This document shows positions 8,152 to 17,600 of a stretch of DNA of 64,000 nucleotides, piece after piece. The notes beneath the pieces were generated by a model, which searched no databases, was not told the DNA's origin, and was given only the letters and a program-made list of their open reading frames with translations. The position numbers were made by a program, and so were the translations under genes. Numbering within the stretch: position 1 is the stretch's first letter; the number at the start of each line of letters is the position of its first letter. Origin of the DNA: Streptococcus suis (GTDB lineage Bacteria; Bacillota; Bacilli; Lactobacillales; Streptococcaceae); the NCBI RefSeq assembly GCF_024509555.1, contig NZ_JAMWEL010000008.1, positions 26,398 through 90,397 on the forward strand, read 5' to 3'.

Positions 8152-9516
8152 GTGATTAAAAGATTTGTTGTTTCTTTTCTGCTTGTTTTAATGCTGGTAA
8201 CTCCTGTGGGGATTCATGCAGATGAATTGATGGATATTACTCGTGCTGCTGGCTATGATGTTCTGGAAATCAATCGTCCTAAGTCCAGTATCGTGATTGA
8301 TGGGAATACAGGTGCTGTTCTTTGGGCGGACAATATTGATGAAGTTCGCGATCCTGCTAGTATGAGTAAGGTCATGACCTTGTATATGACCTATGAGGCT
8401 ATAGCTGCTGGAAAATTATCAGAAGATACAATTATCAGAGCAACGCCTACTGATGAGGCTATTGCTAAGATTTATGCACTATCAAATAACAAAATTGTTG
8501 CAGGAGTTGACTATACAGTTGGTGAACTCATTACCATGACAGCTGTTCCTTCATCTAATGCGACTACCATTATGCTGGCTAACTATCTATCGAATAATGA
8601 TCCTGATTTGTTCTTAGATATGATGAATGCCAAGGCACAAGAACTAGGTATGACCAATACAGTGTGGCACAATGCAAGTGGTGCGGTTGCGGTAGCTTTT
8701 GAAGGATATTATGCTCCAACACGTTACAACATTCAGCAAACAAACCAAACAACTGCGCGTGATTTAGCCATTTTGACTTACAATTTTGTGAAAAACTATC
8801 CTGAATTTTTGGAGCATACTAATGATATTGAGGTAACAGTTAAGCAAGGTACTCCTTATGAAGAAACATTTAAAACCTATAACTATTCCTTGCCAGGGGA
8901 AAAATATGGAATTGAAGGTGTAGATGGTCTGAAGACAGGCTCAAGTCCAAGTGCAGGTTTTAACTATATCGCTACCATTAAACGCGGTGAGCAACGCCAT
9001 ATTGCTGTTATTATGGGAGTGGGCGACTGGGCAGACCAAGATGGGGAATATTACCGTCATCCCTTTGGAAATGCCTTAATTGAAAAATCCTATAAGGATT
9101 ATGAGTATAAAAAAATTCTAACAGCAGGCACACAGAATATCAATGGAACTGGCTATGACATTTCGTCAGATGTTTATGCGACTGTTGCTAAAGGAACACA
9201 ACCTAGCTTGACAGTTGAAAATGGTCTATTGCATGTTGATACTGGTTTAACAACTGTGAGCGATAAAATTGCCGCTACTATTCCAGTTACGGAGTCTGGC
9301 TTAGTAACAACAGTAACTAATGCCATTACTGGTAATAGCTATGAAGCAAAGCAGCAAACTTTGGTTCAAAAGCTATTATCAAATTGGTATTGGATATTAC
9401 TGCTGCCATTCATATTGTTCATTCTACTCTTTATTCGTAGAGAAATTCGCAGAAATAGATATAGAAAAGAACAATCGGTACGACGGAATCAGTCTAGAAG
9501 AAACTACAAGAAGTAA
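8152..9516 (+). CDS. D-alanyl-D-alanine carboxypeptidase (PBP5/DacA class), copy 1
   Basis: A peptidase S11 penicillin-binding protein that removes the terminal D-Ala from peptidoglycan pentapeptides at the outer face of the membrane. It starts at GTG and has a signal peptide (about residues 1-24, cleavage after IHA). The three active-site motifs are S70-M-S-K73, an SSN motif in VPSSNATT, and KTG in LKTGSSPS. A PBP5-type C-terminal beta domain (about 300-395) leads to one membrane helix (about 405-425) and a very basic tail. No clear Shine-Dalgarno is visible. The next carboxypeptidase gene is a tandem paralogue. Confidence 0.93.
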   Translation: MIKRFVVSFLLVLMLVTPVGIHADELMDITRAAGYDVLEINRPKSSIVIDGNTGAVLWADNIDEVRDPASMSKVMTLYMTYEAIAAGKLSEDTIIRATPTDEAIAKIYALSNNKIVAGVDYTVGELITMTAVPSSNATTIMLANYLSNNDPDLFLDMMNAKAQELGMTNTVWHNASGAVAVAFEGYYAPTRYNIQQTNQTTARDLAILTYNFVKNYPEFLEHTNDIEVTVKQGTPYEETFKTYNYSLPGEKYGIEGVDGLKTGSSPSAGFNYIATIKRGEQRHIAVIMGVGDWADQDGEYYRHPFGNALIEKSYKDYEYKKILTAGTQNINGTGYDISSDVYATVAKGTQPSLTVENGLLHVDTGLTTVSDKIAATIPVTESGLVTTVTNAITGNSYEAKQQTLVQKLLSNWYWILLLPFILFILLFIRREIRRNRYRKEQSVRRNQSRRNYKK

Positions 9517-9559
9517 TCTTGTTTGTAAAAGCCAAGAAAAAGTAGTATACTGGTTATTC

Positions 9560-9728
9560 GGGAGTGGGAAAGAACTCAACTAGTCAAAAAAGAGTTCGTA
9601 TTCCCACCCCCGCACAGTTGATTAGGTCAGATTTGGAGTGTGAAACACGAACAAATATGCCAATCAACCACTGCGCTGAGATGTTGACACGAACTCTGAG
9701 AAGTGGCTTTGGACTTGAGCCTAGCCTC
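9560..9728. repeat. Modular S. suis-type intergenic repeat, short copy
   Basis: Starts with GGGAGTGGGA and contains the inverse TTCCCACCCCCGC, so the first part folds as a hairpin around a GAACTC/GAGTTC arm. The second part has GTTGATT (about 9616) facing AATCAACCACTGCG. From GGTCAGATTTGGAG to the final AGCCTC it matches the second copy (19998-20286) nearly base for base. Repeats with these ends are, to my knowledge, common between S. suis genes. The 66-codon open frame inside it is not a gene. Confidence 0.85.
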
Positions 9729-9771
9729 ATAGAACTGTTAATAAAAATGAAAATAGGGAGATAGGATAACA

Positions 9772-11145
9772 GTGAAAAAACTACTTCTTACACTCCTAGT
9801 GGTTTATCTGTCATTCTTTACAGTTACTGCAAGTGCTGATGAATTGATGGACATCACTTGGGCTGCTGGGTATGAGATAAGTGATGTCTACCGTCCGCAA
9901 TCATCGATTATTGTTGATGGAAAGACAGGGGAGGTTATGTGGCAGGATAATAGTGATAGTTTGAGAGATCCTGCTAGCATGAGCAAATTAATGACTCTCT
10001 ATTTAGTCTACGAAGCTATTGGTCAAGGTAAGCTGTCAGAAGCGACCTATATCCGAGCAACTGAAACAGATCAGGCAATTTCAACAATCCATGAAATTTC
10101 TAATAATAAGATTTACGCAGGTGTAGATTACTCTGTAGCAGATTTAATTACGATGGCCTTGGTGAAGTCGTCTAACGTCGCTACAGTTATGTTGGCCAAT
10201 CGTTTATCAAATAATGATCCGGATCTGTTCATAGATATGATGAATGCGAAGTCTAAAGAACTTGGCATGACCAATTCGATCTGGAATAATGCCAGTGGTG
10301 CAGGGGCTTCGAGTTTCTATGGATATTATAGTCCAAAACGGTATGACAATTCGGCCTCTAACCAAACAACAGCTAAGGATATGGCTATTTTGGTTTATCA
10401 TTTTATGAAAAACTATTCTGCCATTTTGGAGCATACTCGTCACAGATTGGTTGTTGTCATGCAAGGAACTCCCTACGAGGAGTATTTCACATCTTATAAC
10501 TACTCTTTGCCAGGTGGAATTTATGGTATAGAAGGAGTTACGGGGTTGAAAACAGGTTCTAGTCCCCGAGCTGATTATAATATTTCTATGACGATCCAAC
10601 GTGGTGAACAGGAAATGATTGCCATTGTTATGGGGGTAGGCAAATGGGGTGATGATGCTTCAGACTTCAATCGAAATCTGATTGCCAATGCCTTAATAGA
10701 GCATTTTTACGCTCTTTATGAATATCGAAAAGTATTAGACAAGGGGGAGCATACTATTAATGGTCAGCAAATTGAGGTTTTGGAAGATCTTTATGCTACC
10801 ATTCCAAGAGGAACAGAGCCGGTCTTTGTAATAAATGGCACGGAATTAACCGTTGAAAACGGCTTGGAATCAATTAGTTCATCTATAAAAAGTGTAGTCC
10901 CAGTGAAAGAAGTGACTCCTATTTCCCTCCCTTCTTCTTCAGAAGTCGAGACAAGGGAAACTTTGGAAGTTAGTTCCGCTAGCACTAGTGTTGAGTGGAT
11001 GAGTAAGACAAATCTAATCTATCCAATTGTCATTTTACTTCCACTGTCATTGGTTTCATATTTATTATTTATTACTCTAGCAGGTAATCGAAGAAGGCGT
11101 AAGGAGCGACAAGAAGCTAGGAGACGCCGTCGTCGTTTCAAATAA
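9772..11145 (+). CDS. D-alanyl-D-alanine carboxypeptidase (PBP5/DacA class), copy 2
   Basis: A second S11 D,D-carboxypeptidase, clearly paralogous to the gene before it (shared DELMDIT motif after the signal peptide, PASMSK, YNYSLPG, LKTGSSP). It starts at GTG with GGGAG about 12 bases upstream. The signal peptide covers about residues 1-22 and the nucleophile is S69 in SMSK. KSSN and KTG are intact, so activity is expected. A Ser-rich stretch (about 385-410) precedes the membrane helix (about 420-440) and an Arg-rich end. The insertion of an intergenic repeat between the copies suggests they may now be expressed separately. Confidence 0.93.
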   Translation: MKKLLLTLLVVYLSFFTVTASADELMDITWAAGYEISDVYRPQSSIIVDGKTGEVMWQDNSDSLRDPASMSKLMTLYLVYEAIGQGKLSEATYIRATETDQAISTIHEISNNKIYAGVDYSVADLITMALVKSSNVATVMLANRLSNNDPDLFIDMMNAKSKELGMTNSIWNNASGAGASSFYGYYSPKRYDNSASNQTTAKDMAILVYHFMKNYSAILEHTRHRLVVVMQGTPYEEYFTSYNYSLPGGIYGIEGVTGLKTGSSPRADYNISMTIQRGEQEMIAIVMGVGKWGDDASDFNRNLIANALIEHFYALYEYRKVLDKGEHTINGQQIEVLEDLYATIPRGTEPVFVINGTELTVENGLESISSSIKSVVPVKEVTPISLPSSSEVETRETLEVSSASTSVEWMSKTNLIYPIVILLPLSLVSYLLFITLAGNRRRRKERQEARRRRRRFK

Positions 11146-11197
11146 AAGAAATTTAAAGATTTAGATATAAAGACGGAATGATAGTAAGCGAGGTGCT

Positions 11198-11413
11198 ATG
11201 AGAAGGTCGTTTTATAGTTGGTTGATGACCCAACGCAACGCAAAATCGAATCAGCCAGTAGCTATTCTAGCTGATCACGTATTTGAAGAGTATGATTTTC
11301 CCAAGCAATCAGACGACTTTGACGAGGTAAGTTGTTTCTTAGAAGAATCAGCTAGCTTTGCTTTTTCTATGAGTGACTTTGATGCAATTTGGGAAGATTA
11401 TTTGGCTCATTAG
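11198..11413 (+). CDS. yozE: YozE/UPF0346 small protein
   Basis: A 71-residue acidic protein matching the YozE (UPF0346, SAM-like fold) family of Firmicutes: it opens with [11 protein letters not shown] and closes with [12 protein letters not shown]. The function is not known. GAGGTG precedes the ATG, and a strong terminator starts a few bases after the stop. Confidence 0.88.
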   Translation: MRRSFYSWLMTQRNAKSNQPVAILADHVFEEYDFPKQSDDFDEVSCFLEESASFAFSMSDFDAIWEDYLAH

Positions 11414-11416
11414 ATT

Positions 11417-11447
11417 GAAGAGGCTGACTAAGTCAGCTTCTTTTTTT
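11417..11447 (+). terminator. Terminator after yozE
   Basis: Stem GAAG(AG)GCTGACT with AGTCAGCTTC (11417-11440), a one-base loop at minimum, and a run of eight or more T. Confidence 0.88.
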
Positions 11448-11605
11448 GTCCACTATCATGTAAATACTAACAGGAAATCTTGATTAGAATTTGTTTTGAT
11501 TTCACATACAATATGTGGATATTTCATTTTAAGTATGTTACACTTAGAATAGCTATAAATCTGTAAAAAATAAACAAGATCTTCTTGTTTAGGAAAGGGG
11601 ACACA

Positions 11606-14600
11606 ATGTCTAAATTTTTTTACGACAGAAAGAAAGCGTTTTCTATAAGAAAACTAACTGTCGGTGTTGTTTCCTTGTGTATCGGTAGTAGTCTGCTAGT
11701 AGGTCAGAAGGCTCTTGCTGCGGAAACACTTGTTACATCTTCAACTAAGGATATTCATTTTGAATACGTTCTTGAAACGGAGTTGACAAAGGAAGAACGG
11801 CAGTTGATTCAGTCTAGTTTACCAGCTGAACTGACAGAGACTGCGACTTATTTTGTGGTCTATCGCCCTGCAAAAACCGCTTTACCAAAGACTGGAGACG
11901 GGTTGGCAAGTGGGCTTTTGGTTGCGGCTGGTGGCTTCATAGTCTTGGCTGTTCTTGCGACCAAAAACAAGAAGGCACGTATTTTAAGTATGCTCTATAT
12001 CACAGCTACTGGTCTTGCCCTCCCCTTGTTGGAAGTCTCTGCAGTTGAAAGCCAAGCTCTGGCATCCTATAACCAGACTATCACCATTCGTCCAGGTGAT
12101 TCCTTGCCAGACGGTAAGTTGCGTTTGGATGGTTACGAGTTTGTGGGTTATTTGGTTGAAGAAAAACCAGAGGTGCAGAGTCAGGCTAGGGATGAGAAAA
12201 CAAGCCTGTCCAATTCTAGTCAGATAGAGGAGCCAAAGACAGACCAAGAAACTGCAGAAGCAGACCAGCAAGTCTCCACTGGGCAAATAGGTGAAAAAAC
12301 AGATGAGCTTGTCCAACCAGAACTTATTCAAACAGGTCAGGATCAAGCCAGCCAACCGGCAGTTGAGCAAATTAGTGAAACTGTAGAAAGTCAAAAACTA
12401 GTAGACCTGCCAACGGAAAGTCCAGTCGATGAAGACAAGCTTAGGCCAGTAGTAGAGGAAACCAAACCATCTGAAGAAACCATCCCACCACCAGTGGTAG
12501 CAGTCGAAGAAAAGCTTGTCACCAGTATTCCAGCTCAAGCCCCAAGCCACCTCTTGCCGACCATTGATTTTCAAGTTCAGAATAAGGTGGAAGAGACTGC
12601 TTTAGAAATTCCTGAAGAGCAGATAGAGACAAATCAATTACCGCTTGGTCAGAGTCGAGTAGAGGAGGGTCAAGCAGGAAGTCTACGCATTTCCTATCAG
12701 GAAGTCATGGTTGATGGTCAAGTTGTTGCCCGTAATGAAATTGGTCGTGAGGAAATTCCTTCGATACCCAGAAAAGTCTATATCGGTACAGGTCAGGTTG
12801 TTGAAGCAGAAGTCACAGAGACCACTTCGGTTGAAGAAACTGTCCAGCCAACAGGGGCAGCCGTTGAAGAAAAGCTGATCACGACTATCCCAGCTCAAGC
12901 CCCAAGCCACCTCTTGCCGACCATTGATTTTCAAGTTCAAGATAGGTTAGAAGAGACTACTTTAGGGATACCAGAAGAACGGATAGAAACAGATGAACTG
13001 GCAGTTGGTCAAAATCGAGTAGAAGAGGGTCAAGCAGGTAGCCTGCGTATTTCCTATCAGGAAGTCCTAGTTGACGGTCAAATTGTAGCCCGTAAGGAGA
13101 TTAGTCGCGAGGAAGTTCCTTCAACACCAAAACGAACCTACATTGGCACCAGACGAGATGAGAAATATGTGGCACCGGAGAAGTTAGAACTTCCAAGGGC
13201 GATTATTCGGACTCAAGAAGAGGAAATTGCATTCGAAAGAAAAGAAGTTTCTCGTGATGATTGGCCTCTTGGCAAGGTTGAGGTAGTAGCTGGTAAAAAT
13301 GGGAAGCGTCTACATACCTATGCGGTCATTGAGGGAGTAGAAACCTTACTGAAGACGGAAGTACTTGAGCAAGCAGAGGCTGAGGTAACCTATAAGGGTA
13401 TCAAGCGTCCAGAAATGACTACTGAAGAGGTTGTCATTGCCTTTACCGAGCGTGTGATTTCAGACCCAGAACAATACACAGACTACAGACGGATTGAAGT
13501 TACTGGTGAACAGGGGCTAAAACGTATCCACAAGGAAAATGGTCAGCTTGTCAATGAAGAAATTGTCAAACCTGCTAAGGAACAAGTGGTTCGTGTCGGT
13601 ACTAAGCCGATTGAAGGGCAGGTAGAAAAAGAAAGCCTTCGCACCATTGACTTTACAAGACGATATGAGAGTAATGACCAACTAGAATATGGCCAGACGA
13701 GAACTAGGCAGACTGGTCAAAGTGGTCAAGAAAAGGTCATTTCGACCTACCAGACCATCAAAGGTGTAGAAGGGAAGTTCCTTTCTAGTAGGACTGAATT
13801 GATTAAACAAGTTCAAGATGAGATTATTGAAGTCGGTACGAAACCACAGGTTCGGATTGAACAAGAAGAGCCTGTGACGGAGTATGTACCAGCACCAGAC
13901 AAGGAACGGGATGTTCAAACGGTTCTCCAAGAAGGTCATGCCAAGGAAACAACCTACCGAACTATCTATAATTTGGACGCCGCAAGTGGTCGGGTAACTC
14001 CGATTCACTTGCCAGGAAAGGTTACTCATCCAGGTCAAGTTCGAAGGATCAGTGTTGGTACTAAACCAACTGTTACGAAAAAAACATTGCCATTTTCAGA
14101 AGAGGTAGTTCCTAATTCAACCCTCTACGTTGGTGAGCGTGTGATTGTCCGACCAGGAAGGGCTGGGGAAGAAATTACCACAATTCATTACACCTTGAAC
14201 CCAAGGACTGGCGAGACTAGTGCAGGTCTACCTCAGATTCAAGAGATTCTACCAGTTGCCCAGGTCGTGCAGGTTGGTACCAAGGCTGTGGATCGGACTA
14301 TGGAGACAGTTGACAATCGAGATATTGCGTTTAAGACAGAATACCTAGCAGACCCAACCTTATCCTATCCTCAACGAGAAGAGTTACAAGCCGGCAACAA
14401 TGGTGTGGAACGCATAACCACCACTCGTCGCTATGTCCGTGATCAAGAGGTTGGAGAACCGACTAGGGTCAATGAGGTTGTAAAAGTAGTTCAAAATCGC
14501 ATTATTAAAGTTGGAACAAAACCAGTTGTCCGCAGTGTAGAGACAGATTTCACTCGTGTTTACGAAGCGGATCCAAACAGAAGTCTGAATGAGCAGTATA

Positions 14601-17600
14601 CCAAACAATCCGGCATCAAGCAGGAAACAACCTATACTAAAAACTATGTTCTTAATACTGAGACAGGAGAAGTAAGGGAACAAGCAGAGACCCGCCAAGT
14701 TACTCGCTTTGCTAGACAGGAAATCGTTCAGGTTGGAACACGTCCAACGACAGAAACCACTTCTCGAGTCTTGCCAACACGTTATGAAGCCGACAACAGC
14801 CGTGTGCATGGTCAGCAGCATACTCGCCAGCAAGGTCGTCCAGAAATCACAACTTATACAACAACTTATAGTGTTGATCCAAGAACGGGAGCAACCCAAG
14901 GTGTCCGTGATACTGGTCGAGTGACGGATCGTGGTCAGGAGCAAATTGTTCAGGTAGGGACTCGTCCTGTAGAACGGACGGAAAGAGTGGAACTTTCACC
15001 GATTACTAGACAAAATGCCGAATTGGCAAAAGGAACAGAAAATGTTATTCATGAAGGTAGTCCAACGATAAGAGTCTACCGGACAAATTATTCTGTAGAT
15101 CCTACAACGGGTCAAATTACTACTCATTCAGAAGTTCTTGTTTCTGAAACAGTGGGACGGGCAAGAGAAGTTGAAATTGGCACCAAGGAGCTAGAGCAAC
15201 CAGTTACTCCCCCAACAGAAAATGAAGAATCTTGTCCGATTATTCCTGATAATACAGATGGAGGTACCTGTGATGCACCTACTGAGGCGATTGAAAAACC
15301 AAGTTCATCTGACCTTGAATGTATTCTAAATCCAACTGATCAATGCTGGCCAGAGGAAACGGAAGAAGTTAATCAAGAGACAGTTGCTCAACTCCGGGCG
15401 AAAATGAACGAGCTTCGTAGCTATAAGACTCGAGTTGAAGGTTACGAATGGCAGACCTATATTGATACAGTTTACAAGCATTCAGAGGACATGATTGCAT
15501 CAGGAGACCCGGCTAATATTCGTACTCAGCTTGAAGTGATTCAAGATGATATTGATTTCATTGTGGATCTTTTAACAGAATTAGGAAATCCAGATGTTCT
15601 TATAGAGACAGATGCCAATAGTGGACCGAGTCTTAAGTTTGAAGTTATGGCGAAACCTGTCAATATTCCAACCGATGCTAATAGTAGCCCAAGCCGTAGA
15701 AATGAGGAGACGACTAGTCCAGACCCAACAAACTCTGGAGAAACGACAGAACCAAGCTCCCCAGACAATCCACCAGTAACACCAATACCAGAACCGGAGC
15801 AGCCAAGACCAGGTATTCCAGACACTCCAGATACAACAGAAACGGAAACACCTATTGATGTAGATATTGATAGTTTGCCAAAACCAACAATGTTTATACG
15901 AAAAGTAGATATCCAAAAGGATGCTCATAAAGCAATCATTCACTACATCTTAGAGGATCCTGCAGATCGATTTGAAGGGGGACAAGCTTACTTATTTGTA
16001 AACGATGAAATCGTATCAACAGCTACTCTGCGTCGTCAAAATGGCAGAGTTCAGGCTGAATTTACAGATTTAAAACCTAATGTCGATTATCTTGTTCGGA
16101 CAGATTTGACCTATAGTGGTACTTCAGAAAGTTTGGTAGATAGCCTAGCAGATGAGGCTTCTATTGAAATTGAAGAAAGACAACTACAGATTAAAAATAT
16201 TGACCGAGTGGAGCTCTGGAAGTTTGAAAATGGAAAGGCAAGTATTCAAAGAGAGTTGGCTACTAAGCCTACTAATCTAACTACTTATTTTGCCAAGGTT
16301 ATTTCTAATCAGCAAAAAGAGATTTTATTACCGATTAGTCAAGTAGAGCTTGTGACTGAAAATGGAGAGCAGTTCTATTCTGTTACAGCAAGTTTAGACA
16401 ATCTAGTTGAAGAACAATCAACTTCTCATTCCTATCGTCCAGGCTTGACTTTCCGTGTTGCTAAACAAAAAACTTCTACTAGTATAGGGACCTATACAGA
16501 CTTTGCAAGTTTGATTCAAGCTATTCAAGAAAGACCATGGGATACCTTTACTCTTGGTGCAGATTTGACAGCATATTCTGTCAATATAGCAGATAGGGAA
16601 AGCTACATTACCAATCCGTTCTCTGGTCGATTAAATGGAGCTGGCTATACAATTTATGATTTGGAAGCGCCGCTCTTTAAAAAGACAACTGGTCAAATTG
16701 AAAATTTGAATCTGAAAGATGTAGCTATCAATCAAAAGGACAAGAGAGAAATCGGAGCACTTGCCAAAGAAGCCGGTGGAGGTCGTATTGAGCAGATAAG
16801 TGTAGAAGGAACCGTGATTGGTGGGAACCAAGTTGGAGGTCTCTTAGGAAGTGTTATAAATACGCAGGTATCGAATATCACTGTAAAAGGAAGAGTTTCA
16901 AGTCAATCCACTGATTTATCTGATAATTATTTGGGAGGTTTGGCAGGTTGGATTGGAACAGGAGGACAAGTACAAAAAGTTTCTACAGATGTACAGCTTT
17001 CTACGAATTCTAGCCGTGCTAGAGTAGGTGGTATTGTTGGACAAATGGAGTATGCAAATTCCTTTGTTAAGAAAGCCTATGCTAAAGGTAGTATTTCTGC
17101 TCCTAAAAATTTGAATAGTGAGATTGGTGGCATTGTAGGTATTATTGCAGGGGTAAGTAATTCCATAATCGATGATGTTGTTTCTGCAGTTAGTGTCCCA
17201 AATGGTAGAAAAGTCTATCATTCGGTTACGGATACATCTAGTCAAGTAGGTAAAATCTATACAGTTGAGGAAGAAGCGACAGGTCAGGACAATGAGGGAC
17301 AAGTTCGCTTGCAAGTAAGTCAAGTTGAAAATCTATTGAGGGAATTCGGAATTCAAAAGGTATCAGTTCAACTACCGAACGAACAGGAGAGTTCTGCTAA
17401 GTTTGATATAGATTATAGTCTGCATCCGCATTATCAAGAAAGTCGGAAATTAGCATACGAAAACATGGAGAAACTCTTACCATTCTTTACCAAGGATGTC
17501 ATTATTCAACAAGCTAACCGTTTAAGTATGACGGATTCCCTTGTAACTAAAAAACTCCTCGATGCAGTACCGTTTGATGCGCAACAAAATCGACCAGTTT

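Noticed and set aside
9564..9764. 66-codon open frame between the carboxypeptidase genes
   Set aside because: It lies wholly within the intergenic repeat, has no ribosome binding site, and the matching repeat at 19998-20286 does not keep the frame.
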